From NCBI RefSeq assembly GCF_000165425.1, contig NW_001799255.1:124001-188000 (forward strand): a stretch of DNA of 64,000 nucleotides, given 5' to 3'. How positions within the stretch are numbered: the stretch's first letter is position 1; each line of letters opens with the position of its first letter. A program made the position numbers and the translations under genes. Positions 25,558-37,064 of the stretch are shown here, one piece after another. Source of the stretch: Paramecium tetraurelia (taxonomy: Eukaryota; Ciliophora; Oligohymenophorea; Peniculida; Parameciidae). Under the pieces are notes generated by a model. That model did not search any database. It was not told the DNA's origin and saw only the letters and a list, made by a program, of their open reading frames with translations.

Positions 25558-26084
25558 TCAATAAATACATTCAAATACAAAGTTACCATTGCAGTCTTTA
25601 ATGTAAATATGAATTATAATTACTTCGCTTAATAAAACCATGATAAATAGCATGTATGGTACTTTGTAGTAAATCTCTAGTATTTTGTATTTAGAGACTG
25701 CTGTTTTGTGATGTTTTTCATTGCAATATAAAGTTGAGTACATCTGATACCAATGACTACATAAATCCAAGGCTAATGCCCATAAAAACAAAAATCCAAT
25801 AGTGGGATATAATTTATAGAGTACTGCCAACAAACAAGCATTAGAGAATCTATCAGTGACCTAGAGATATTAATCGAAAGGAATACCATGTCTAAGACAC
25901 TTCCAAAAACACTGCATTAATTGAATTTTCTGGCAGCCATTCCATCAAAAAGATCACCCAATTAACTCACAGAGTAAGCAACAGCTGAGACAATTGGATC
26001 AAAGCTTCCTGTGTAGCAAAAGAGAAGAGCACATATCACTCTTGCATATCCAATTAGATTTGGAATATAAAAGTATACAGACAT
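25558..26084 (-). CDS. CDIPT: Phosphatidylinositol synthase (CDP-alcohol phosphatidyltransferase)
   Basis: About 166 residues follow after a 26-nt intron (GTATTCCTT...CTCTAG). The catalytic CDP-alcohol phosphotransferase signature is complete: DGMAARKFNQCSVFGSVLDM directly followed, across the intron, by VTDRFSN, giving the D-G-x2-A-R-x8-G-x3-D-x3-D arrangement. The flanking text (YIPNLIGYARVICALLFCYT) is typical of eukaryotic PI synthase, which joins CDP-diacylglycerol and inositol in the ER membrane. Several hydrophobic segments follow. The protein is shorter than the human enzyme (about 213), lacking part of the last membrane segments; the stop is TGA 25558-25560. The start is the first ATG, 18 bp after the upstream gene's stop. 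PI made here feeds the lipid signals expected for the IP3R-type channel nearby; that link is inference. Confidence 0.92.
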
Positions 26085-26102
26085 ATGTAATTAATTAATA
26101 TA

Positions 26103-26804
26103 TCATTTTATAAACATTAACACTCTCAATAAATCATCACCATCAAATCCACAACTATCAAATGTTCTCAATTTGTTATACCCATTTCTTCCCTAAGCCA
26201 ATATCAATTTCTGATCCACTGAATAAAACTCCTCTAAACTCATATCCTTTACTAATTCTGTTCCAACCTTACCAACAACGTAAATTTTATCACATTTAAA
26301 TGATTTGGTTGGTTCATTAGGTTATAATTCATACTCCTCAATTTCTGTCAATAGATTCTTAGTAACTTTAATGGTTGGTATCTTTAAATCAGCCATTGCC
26401 TCATATATGGATGTACAAATAGCCTCTAAGTAAGCAATATCTATTTAGCATAATAGAAACACTTCAACAACCAACACCCATCCTTTTTGACCAACCTTTA
26501 ACTCACTCATATCAGTTTTATAAAGAGATTCTAATAGCTCTTAAAGATACTAAGCTTTTTATTTTTCATCATTTGTTCTCTTCATTGAACTTACATTTAT
26601 TTTAATTTATGACTAATCGCCCAATTCCAACTTAATTCCAGTGTAGATTGTGATTTCTCCCTCATATTTGCATGAACCACTAGTACATATAAGATGAGAT
26701 CTCAACAATTTAGTTTCTCTCACTTCATTATTTTTACGTCCATCACTCCTTATGTTAACTACAATTCCTCCTTTAATGAATTCTATTTATCCTGTGCTTA
26801 ACAT
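26103..26804 (-). CDS. EXOSC7: Exosome core subunit, RRP42/EXOSC7-like
   Basis: A single frame of 233 residues has an RNase PH-like layout. It begins with GGIVVNIRSDGRKNNEVRET, the R-x-D-G-R block found at the start of exosome ring subunits, then RSHLICTSGSCKYEGEITIY. A conserved W-x-L-x-V-x-V-x-L-L segment is present (GWVLVVEVFLL), followed by a helix like the one carrying AISIA in human EXOSC7. The catalytic residues of bacterial RNase PH are not kept, as expected for a eukaryotic ring subunit. RRP42 fits best by order of blocks; RRP45 is the main alternative. At 233 residues it is shorter than human EXOSC7 (about 291). It helps degrade and trim RNA in nucleus and cytoplasm. No intron is needed. 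Confidence 0.75.
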
Positions 26805-27317
26805 TAATATTTTTCACTAATTAATTTAATACTTTATAAATTTAATTCTAATATTCAAAACAGAACAATATGAAATAACTCATTTAAATTCTTTTTCTTT
26901 CAATTTAATCAAGATGTTTTAGAAATAAATTCAATCCATTTTAATGTACTCATTATTATCAAAATAAATAAATTATTATATAACAAATGCTAATTTTGAT
27001 GAATGAAAGATGAAATAAAGCAAATGATAGAATAAAGATAATTTCAATTCTTGTAGATCAAATAAGAAATATTACTCATTTACATTATTACTTAAGGGTA
27101 TTTATAGTGCAAATAATATATATATAAAATTTTCTGTATTTATCTTAATAGGATTAATTTAAATTCATGCACCTCATGTTTTCACTCTTGAATATTTAGG
27201 CATATTTGATGGAAATAAAGAGATCTAGATTTAAAATTTTATTTATACTATTATTAACAATGGTCTAGAATCGAGTTTAGACGATTTCAAAGGAATCTCA
27301 AAAATGTTAATGTAAAA
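26805..27317. other. Divergent intergenic region
   Basis: About 510 bp of AT-rich DNA lie between the exosome gene and the channel gene, which point away from each other. It should hold both promoters. No other feature is visible. Confidence 0.5.
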
Positions 27318-30300
27318 ATGAGAAGTTATAATATAATTAATTAAATGAATCCTGAACCAATTACATATTCTTCTTTGATAGTCTTGAATATGAGTGCATT
27401 TCCAAATTTATCACTCTACACCAATGGATTCAGCTCATAGAATTTTAATTTGAGATCATTTCATTAATTAAAAGGAGACTTAGATCAAGATTACTAAAAT
27501 TGTGTTTTTCGAATATTTCCAGTTTTAAATTACAGAGCTCATCATGATCTGATCGAATAATTCAAGGATTCTAGTTTTAACAAATTTGAAGAATTGGAAT
27601 AGAAAGATAGAAAGCATAAAATTTAAACAACATTGTTGAATTTAGAAAATGAATTGTCTTCTAACATATCTCTCAATAATAAGTTAGCAGGAACTCCATT
27701 GGTGTTTAGCTCTTCTATTTTTCATTTAGTTCATGTTTCCTCTTTGAAATTTCTGGCTTTGGATGACAACAATTTGGAGGCCATTCAATTTAAGTTAATT
27801 GATTTTCCGAACGACAATACTTTATTGAAGTTTAATCCCTGTCTAAATTTTTAGAAGTTGAGAACCAATGTAGTTTACAGCGGTGATGTGGTTTGCATTT
27901 CAGCGAATAAGCAAGTGTGCAATAGAACTGCAAATTTGTTTAGTGATTATTGGGGATTAAACTATTATGAATTAAACGATGAACCATAGAAATATGAAGA
28001 TGAAGTGTACAGAGCAAAGGTGATTGCCTCTGTTGAAGACTCAACTTAATGGAGAATAATGATATTTTAAAATTAGAAAGAGAATTAAGAGACTCTCTTT
28101 GTTGGCGATGTGGCCATATTCAATTTGCCTGAGTTGAACGTAACAATTTAATAAATCCTTAGTTGTATTTTAATGCTAAGAAAACATAAGATATATAGGA
28201 AAAGGTAAAGGAAATCCTTGATCGGAATTCTGGGGATGACATCAGCAATCTGATTCAGGACAAATTTGTATTAACAAAATAGCAAACCTTATTTCCAATC
28301 GCTTAAGGTGCTATTTCAAGGTAAGTCAGCGAGGAGGTGGGGAAAAATGAATAGAGGAATAATAAATCCGATTCTCAAAACAATAGCAACCTTTATGAAA
28401 GATAGAAATCCATGCAATCTCGATCATCTTAAATTATTTAACCCTCCAAAAATGTCAAGGAGATAGATTAGGCTTTGTACTCAGAACTGAAAATCCATTT
28501 TAGTGATTTTAATAGCAACAAATCAGATAAAGTTAGAATCCCATTTAGTGCTTATTGGAGGATAGAATCTGATAATTTTAGTGGAGGAGAAGTCAAATGG
28601 GAGAAGTGCTACAGAATAAGGCATTTTCAAACAGGCTAATATTTGGACATCAACATTATGCGGTAAGTCAGACTTACAGATTAAGTTCCGAAGAGTACTT
28701 TATTTTAGTTTGTTCCCATTAAGTAGAATTCTAAATTTGTCAGTAAGGATTCTTACTTTCTAATTAAACATTTCCAAACAGGAAGTTATATTTCTCTAAA
28801 GAATGACCAGGAATTGCACATGAAGGATGTTAGTACTTCTACTGATATAAACTTGATTAATATTATGAAATTCAGAAAAGCTGATTATGAGGATGTTTGG
28901 GAAAAAAGATTCTTAGTGTTTTTAGTACCAATGTTGAAAGAGGCCATCTCATTTTTTGAGAGAGTTCAGCCACTTGCAAGTATAGTATACATGAAGAAGA
29001 GTGAGGTATAAGAAAGAATAGAATTCTACTACTTATTTGATAAACTTAGCTCTCTATTAGATATTTTGAATCAATTTATGTACAATAAATTAGTCAGCAA
29101 TATCCAAACCACTTAAGATTTTTCATTTGTCTCGCAGAATAGGCAAGATGTCATCAGAGAAGAAAACATCTTGCCTTTATTAATTTGGCTAATTTGTAAG
29201 ACTTTTCCCACTCCAGATGAAAAGACTGAAGGATCTGAATAGACCCTCACTAGTGATTTATGCGGAGAGGCTTCTTTCATTCTTAGAGTTTAAACTATGC
29301 TTCATTAAAAAGTAGATAAATCCAATGATCTTGAATATGAGAGGAAGGTGCAAAAGTTGAAGGAACACTTGGAGGAAAATCACAGAAAAAGAAAGAGACT
29401 TCTATAGCTAAAATTATTTGAAACTATCAGAATAGCCTGTCATAACAACTTGTAGAATTAAGAAATTATAATGAAATTCTTCAAATATTTTGAAAAATAC
29501 ATTTCAATTGACTATGTATGCAATACTATCATCCTATGCATTACAAAAAACTATTCTATTTTGAGCTCATTGAACAAATAAGAATTACCAAATGATATGA
29601 AATAAACATAAAATATGAGTTTAGAGTAGAAAGTCCAAAAAAGTCAAAGCACCATTTTATCCAGATTAGTAGATAGTCTGTAAAAGAGTGATTAATTGTA
29701 ACCTTATTTACTTAGATTTATATCTGAAACTTGCGAAGCTAATGGAGAACCTGTGTTTTCAAACTAAGAATTCTTATTGAATCAAATTTAATCTCTGCAT
29801 TAAAAGGTTAAGAATGATTAAGGGGAAGATAAAGTACTAATGAATCTGGAACCAATAAAAGATTAAGAAGGAGATTACGTAGAGTTTTATATTACCTATA
29901 AAACATCGAATAAAATATATGTAACTAAAATGCTGAATGAATTTCTAATTGATTATCGATAATAACGAGAGTTCGACCCAATTTATGTGTTACAATACAA
30001 TTATCTAATTGAATCTCTAGCATTCTATTCTAATATTTGTTTTCATCGAAATACAGCAGCCAGATAGTTAATTTCAAAAACATTCACCTATTCCTTTTTG
30101 TTATCATATGCTGAATAAAATAATTAATCCTCTGGTGATTCATATTATGTGGATGAATAGGTAAGGGCGTATTTCTTCAGAATGATCAGAACTTTGTACA
30201 TAGACAGAGAACCATATACTACTACACCTAAACCTGAGTTGGTCAGAATTTTAGAAAATAAAACTACTTAGAAATAACTATTTTTATTTGATGAAGCATC

Positions 30301-33300
30301 CAGTAAAAAGCAAGTGAAAGGGGATTTTGATATTTAAAAGTTAAAAACAAAGATGCTTAAATATTTAACTAATCAATCAGAAAAATTGGACAAGAACTTA
30401 GATGAAAACTAGGTTTACAATATGGAGACTTTGGAAATCATTAAAATTTTAGAACTTATGTTGAAATTTGAATTATTTTGGAAGAAGGAAAGTGAAGTAC
30501 CTGCTTCAAAGAAATCTACTCAGAAAAGAGGAACTTCAGTATTCAATAAGGTTTAAGAGACTGGGGGTGGTTTGAGAGAAATTTATTAATTAATTACAGC
30601 TCTCTCTAAAATACTTGAATATGATCATTAATATTTCAAATGTCTTGATAATGCCAAAATTAAAAGGAATTTTTAAGTTGATAAAGATAAGGACCAAGGA
30701 TTTATGAAATTTAACATTTCAGGTATCAGTCAAGTTTTCGAAAAAGAAGATAAAGAAAAGGAGGAACAAGAAATCTAGAATTCAAATTTTAGGCAAGTCA
30801 AATAATAAGACACTGAAGTTATAAATGATTCACTATTCAAAAAAATGAAAAATTTAAGAAAAGTCCTCCATAGATATAATAACAAAACCTTCACTTTGAG
30901 AGAAAATAAGGAGGAAGACTTTTAAGTCCTGATAAAAATACAGATCTGTTAAATATTTTCATATTTGATGGATGTTTCATAAGATTATTGGATTGACAGT
31001 GCAATTGAGTTTTATAAATCCCATATTCAGGATAAATAAATGAATGATGAAATCAATGAGGAAGACTTAATTAAATTGTTTCCTCAAGAAATCTTAATGT
31101 CAGGAGAACAGTGGGTAGAGAAGCCTGAATTGGAAAGGAAGCCTATTAGACAATCTGGTCCTACTCTGAAAAGCTTTGATGAAGTCCTCAAAAGACCTTT
31201 TATTGAAGTGTTGTTAATTTCCTTATATTTTGCACGAAATCCGTAATTAGAAAACTAAATAGTGGAATTGATCCAAAGATTTGCCAGATAAAAAAAGGAG
31301 TTCTTATAACACTTTGATAACATCCAGATATTAGATACAAATGAATCCTAGTAATTGTTTAAGGTTTGGGTAAAAATGATAGCATCATTGAAGAACAATG
31401 TACAAAGAAGTTAAACATGGATTACAGAGAAGAATAGAATCATGGAACAGACTCTTTAATGCTTATGGAAAATTGATAGCATATTTCAATAGACTGAGAG
31501 CGTCTCATTAAAATTAAAACAATAAATTTTTGAGCACATAGGTGGATATGAAGTCTTATTAGAATTAATTTATAAATCTTTAGTTGTGATAGATTAAAAG
31601 TCTTTTCACCCGGATTTAATTGCTTTATTAAAGCATACTTTGAATATTATGGGATTATTCGCAAAGGATAACGAGCGGAATGTATTAACTGTTTATAGAA
31701 AGGTTGTTAAAAAGGTTATTGAGAACACCAATTAAAATATTGGATAAATTAGTTTATTGTGTTCTTTATTTGAAAAAAAGCCAACTTTGTATGGCCAACT
31801 TGGATAACAGGAATATGATTATTTCATTATTTTGATAAAACAACATGGAAGATACCCTGAGTTTTTGCAATTTTATTTTGAGATTTTGGAAGTGACAGAA
31901 ATACATTCTAAAAAATCTGTAGATATGTTTGAAATTGTTATTGAAAAACTTACTGAACCAATGATGCCAACTGAATCAGGTTTCATTCATCCATTGTATC
32001 CCTTTTAGGATAATAACAGAGTTTCAAGTTTCTTTGATTATTTGCCCAATAAGACTAAATATAGCTATCTATTCATTAATATATTATCTAAGTGTTTATC
32101 AAAGAAGATTAAGGCATCATTAATAAACTAGGCAATCGAATTCTTAAAATTGCAAGATGTTTTAGAAAATACTTTGAAAGTGACGCACAGAATATTGGAA
32201 TGCATCAAATAAAAGGAGAAACCTAATTTTGAAGATACTCAATTACAGAGTGATTACTGGAACATAATAAAATTTATGATCTTTCATAAACATGAAACAT
32301 TGGATGATCTAATGCTCAGATCTAATTCAGATACTTTAAACAAGATATTAGAATTTGAACATTAAGCCATTATATAGAAAGATTAATTTGTACCATAAAA
32401 TTTGAATTATCTATTCGATTCCTTATTGCCAGTAGTGAATAGATATAATGAGCTCCTATAAAATGCTTTGATGTCTTCAGAAAAAGATTAGATTCAAATA
32501 AGCCAATTCGTTAATTTCTTTCTAAGCAATCTTGATAGGATGTTTTTCTTAGCGCCATCAGAATTGACTAATAACAAATAACGATTATAAACAATCTCAG
32601 ATTTAGGTTAAAGTTTTAATATTTAAGTACCTATTAAATTCGTTTAATCTGAAATCAACAATAATGTCTAAGACGAAAGGACTTCTGACTTATAAACCTA
32701 AAGTCAATCTCAATAAGATAATTCGTAAATCAGTCAATTTAGAAAGTAATATTTTGGATAAGAATTTGTTAAGGATTTAGTAAAAAAGGAATCCCTAAAG
32801 TTGTCGAATTCTATTTGGACGATCTAAAAGATGTTTAAGGATGACAAAACAAAAGAAGTTAAAGACCTCTTGTTGACAAACTCTGATATTATAGTGAAGA
32901 TTCTGACTTACTTAGAATTTTGGAGAACCAATGGAGCTAGTAGAGAAAATATTATATTTATTTTGAAGGTGTTATCTGCCATCTTAAAAGACACTGAAAA
33001 TGAATTATTTGAAAGATAAGTTTTATTTAATAGAATGAATGTCACTTAGATACTAATAGTGTTATTGTGCGAATCAGAACTTGAGCCTGTTTATATGGGA
33101 ACACTAATGTCTTTTATGATTTTACTCTTAAAAAATGGGAATTCACATGTGTAACGAACAGCATATGAATATTTCTTGTCAAATTCTTAATGTGAAAAAT
33201 TCTTCAAGTAGTTTAAGGATGTTTTTGATATTCAAATACTATCAATGAGTAGAGCTCATAAACTAAATTATTAAGAGAATAAATTAGTCTGCAAGGCACT

Positions 33301-35898
33301 TAAACTTATTTAGTTATTTTGTGAGGGACATAATTAAGATCTACAAAATTATATGAGATCACAATTTAATCAGAAAAATTCATACGACTTGGTATCATAG
33401 ATTATTTTATTGCTTTATACATTTCAAATATCTAAGGCCAATTATGAAAGTGTTTTGTAATGCTTCGAGACCTTGACAGAACTAATATAAGGACCTTGCA
33501 AACAGAATCAATAAACCCTCTTAAAAAGCAATTTATTGGAATATGTAGTTTTGATAATATCAGAGGATGAGAAGATCTTTGAGTAATCAAATGAGTATTT
33601 TAAATATGATGGAGAGAAATCGTATCGCATATCAATTCATCCTGGCTAATTAGCAAGACTAAAGTTTAAATGTTTAAATTGCTTAGTATCTCTATTGGAG
33701 TGTTGTGAACCTTAGAATTCTGATATAGCCAGATTGGTAAGAGTAATACCCTTAAATGTATTGACAAACAACTTAACTCGAGTTTACAAGTTATTCAAGA
33801 ATTTTGGAGGAACTTACAATGAGGAATTATTTTCAAGGGCTGAAGCCAAAATTACAAATGAGCAACCCCCAGAATATTATGAGTTTATAATTGAAAATGG
33901 CTTTTTTATATTACTGTTGATGCAATAATTTTTAGGCAATTAAAAAGCAAAATAATTACTGTATGAAGATACTGAGATGAATGATGTTTTGAATGAATTT
34001 TCTGAGAAAAATAAGGTTGAAGAAAATGCAATAGCCCACATTTTTTTAGGTTTAGAAAATATAGCCAAAATGGGAGGTAACTTCATAGGATAGATTGCCT
34101 TAACTTAAAAATCTGAAGAAGAACAAAAATAAGACAAAGTAATCTAAGAAAAATTACTACAAGAGAAGATAGAGTAAAAAAGATTAACAAAAGATGCAAT
34201 TAGGTTTTTTAGATAGAATACATGCTCTATTGATATGATAAGAGATCAGAAATTATATACCATTTACTTTCCAAAATTACCAATATGCAATCTACCAAAA
34301 AGTGCAAGACTAGAATTTCATGATCAAGTCAATAGAACTAGTAGTAAAACTAAATTGACATATTTAATGGAGAGAGCCAACTTTTTAATAAAAGTGATGA
34401 TTTACGAAGAAAAATTGAATTAAATCTTTGCAAAGAATCCCATATTTGCCTTTTTTGCTTCCTAAGGTAAGTTATGGGAGAACTTGGCTTTTGTGACTAC
34501 TTTAGTAATCAATTTCATTGTGTTATTGAGTTACTCATAAGACTTTTATAATAGTGGGGATTAAGGGAATTCAGGAGACTTAATATATGAAAGACTTCAA
34601 GATCCGAGAATATTTGGAATAAAATAATCAACATGGACTCCCATTATGATTTAAGGATTAGGAATAACGATGCTTGTTTTCAGTTCATTAATTGTATTCT
34701 TTTTTTTGGTGAAAAGAGCTCCTCTAAAGGTGGATCATATATGGGAAGATTATCAAAAGTAAAAAAAGTTAATAAGCACTATATATGATGTAAGTATCAG
34801 AAGTGTTAAAAGTTTTTTTATTTTGTTGCAGGATCCTGATATATTATACTATTCAATCTACATAATTGCAGGGATAGTGGGTTTGACAGTTCATCCTTTT
34901 TTCTTTGCTTTTCATTTAATGGACTTTTTAAAATTGTAATAATTGAAGACAGTCTTAGATGCAATATGGGGACCTCGAGAAGAAATTGGATTAGCATTAC
35001 TTCTTTTGGCAGTTATTGAGTATTATGTGGGCATATTAGGATTTGTGATATTCTTTAATGATTACCCAATAGTGGATGGGTTAGGTTGTGAAATATTATC
35101 AGATAATGACCATATAAATTGTGAAAGAGGATGCAGTACAATGTGGCAGTGTATTTTTATGAGTTTCGACTTAACCTTTAAATTTACAGGAGCTTTGGGT
35201 TCAGGAATAATGGACTATAATACAATTACTACTCTGACTCAAAATTTTGATATGATAAACAATCCATGGGATAGAGTTAAATAAGCACAGAATGAGTATG
35301 ATGGAGTGGACCATTCATTTACATCCAATTATGTTAGTCGATTTATATTTGATAATGCGGTGAATATAGTGTTAGTGATGATTATGTTGAATATGATTCA
35401 AGGTATCATAGTCGATACTTTTGGTTCTCTGAGAGAAAAGCTTTAGGAGAGAATCAAGGATTAGACTATGAAATGTTTTATTTGTGGTATAACAAGGGAA
35501 AAGTTTGAAAAGAACGATGAAGGAGGAGGTGTGGGGTTTTAAGAACATATCGAATAAGAACATTATATGTGGAATTACATTTATTATTATGCATATCTGA
35601 AGCACAAGGACGAAAATGATTATAATGGTAATGAGTCTTACATCAAGGAGAAAATTGATATGAAAGATATCAGTTGGATGCCCATCAAGCGGTAAGAGTA
35701 ATATTCTATAGTATTAGAGCGAGATTTGCTGAGGAAGACATGGATGATCAGCAAAAGGGGAATGAAATTTAGGAAGCAATAGAAATGAAAATGAAAGTCA
35801 TGAATGATTCTCTAGAAAAAATATAGGATAGAATAAAACACATTATTGATAACATCAATAATCAACCTACAGGTATGAAAGATACATTTCATGAATGA
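27318..35898 (+). CDS. IP3-receptor-type Ca2+ release channel
   Basis: The gene spans 8.6 kb and encodes about 2,800 residues. The N-terminus resembles the IP3R suppressor/beta-trefoil region. Near residues 380-440 there is a MIR unit (AYWRIESDNFSGG... WEKCYRIRHFQTGQYL). A long helical solenoid fills the middle. The C-terminus has membrane spans and a pore: FMSFDLTFKFTGALGSGIMD at 35158-35210 is the selectivity-filter region, where animal IP3R and RyR have GGVGD or GGGIGD. After the last span (VLVMIMLNMIQGIIVDTF) comes the conserved zinc-finger tail CFICG...EHIEQEHYMWNY. Paramecium is known to have a large CRC family of such channels; subgroup cannot be assigned. Small introns occur, for example 23 nt at about 28140. 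ATG 27318 and 27345 are both in frame; I took the first. Likely location is ER, alveolar sacs or contractile vacuole. Confidence 0.92.
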
Positions 35899-35930
35899 AT
35901 GAATGATTATATATTTTTTATTAATTAATT

Positions 35931-36563
35931 TCAATAATCCTGAATTCCTGTATATTCTGACTATTTCACTTCTTCTTCTCTTACATCCCCCTTTAGATTT
36001 TCAAAATATTCCTCCTCCATATCTAAATTCATCTATTTTTAATCATCATAATCTCTATAATTAGGTTTAAATGTACTCATTTTAATCAATTTATTAGTAA
36101 TCTATGAAATCTTTGTCTAATCCATTGATGAATCTATCATGCATCAATCGTATTAATATGTCTTCCTGATCCTCCAAGTCTGCATCCTTTATTCTTGCCT
36201 CAATCATTAAATCTAATGCGTTTCAAATAAAAATACTTGGATAATCATGATTTGGACCTAATTTATCATACATTTCTTATAAATGAATTTCGTATTCTTA
36301 TTTCTAAATTTGATCGATCAATATTTCTGATAAAACTATATTACCATCTGGCCTTTTGTTCTAATTACGAATGTACTGTCCGACATAGATAAAATATAAT
36401 AATGGCTATAATCTAAAATTGCAAATTATAGTACATCTCTCATTCTAATTTATTCCTCGCTAAAGTATTCCTCCTTTTCAATCAATTCTTATAGTTTTTT
36501 AAACCTTCTATTCAAAATTGTTTTAGGTATATTTTTTGTAATTGGTATGTATTTATTTTGCAT
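35931..36563 (-). CDS. CCDC97: CCDC97-like protein
   Basis: Three introns of 29, 24 and 22 nt give a spliced frame of 185 residues. After splicing the protein reads YFSEEQIRMRDPLLYFIYVG, then QYIRN, LIRLMHDRFINGLDKDFIDY and NLDMEEEYFEN. These match in order the blocks of animal CCDC97, a small protein found with spliceosomal SF3B; its function is little known. The match is good because the conserved DPLLY and DYDDQ segments appear only when the 29- and 22-nt introns are removed. The protein is about half the size of the human one. Its stop is 32 bp from the convergent channel gene's stop. Confidence 0.8.
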
Positions 36564-37064
36564 TAAATAATTATTTAATTAATTTCCTATTCAATAACCC
36601 ATTTTTGATTAAGTATTGCATTCATTTATTGCATTCATTTATTGCATTCATTATTTATTTGTAAAAGAAATTTGATTTATGGTGGTATGAATTAGTAAGA
36701 AAAATGAAACAATTTGTTTTTAATAGTATAATTTGGGATATGAATTAAGAAAAGATAGACATATTTAGATTCATAAATAATTTATATTAACTCATCAATT
36801 AAGATCAAGTTGATATCTATTTCTTTCTATTGAAATTATTACTCCAATATCATTATAAATTATTAAAAGTAGAACAAATTAAAAACCATTAAAATTTTGG
36901 TAATCATAAATAATACTTCATCATCTTCATGTTTTAGATCTATTTTTATAATCTCATAAAAATATCATAATATACTTCGAGAAATATTCAAATTGAGTAA
37001 ATCTTTTTTCACTTTAAAATCTTAACAATTAAAAAAAATACTTATTAATTATTTATAGAATTTC
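36564..37064. other. Divergent intergenic region
   Basis: A 500-bp spacer separates the CCDC97-like gene from the second divergent kinase gene, and includes a 13-bp tandem repeat. No coding frame stands out. Confidence 0.5.
36615..36653. repeat. 13-bp tandem repeat, about three copies
   Basis: The unit TTGCATTCATTTA is repeated nearly three times without change, 90 bp upstream of the CCDC97-like start codon. It is the clearest non-coding tandem repeat seen. Confidence 0.85.

Noticed and set aside
34790-34835. Possible 40-nt GTAAGT...GCAG intron in the channel gene
   Set aside because: The frame is open across it and reads DVSIRSVKSFFILLQDPDIL, as expected ahead of the first membrane spans.
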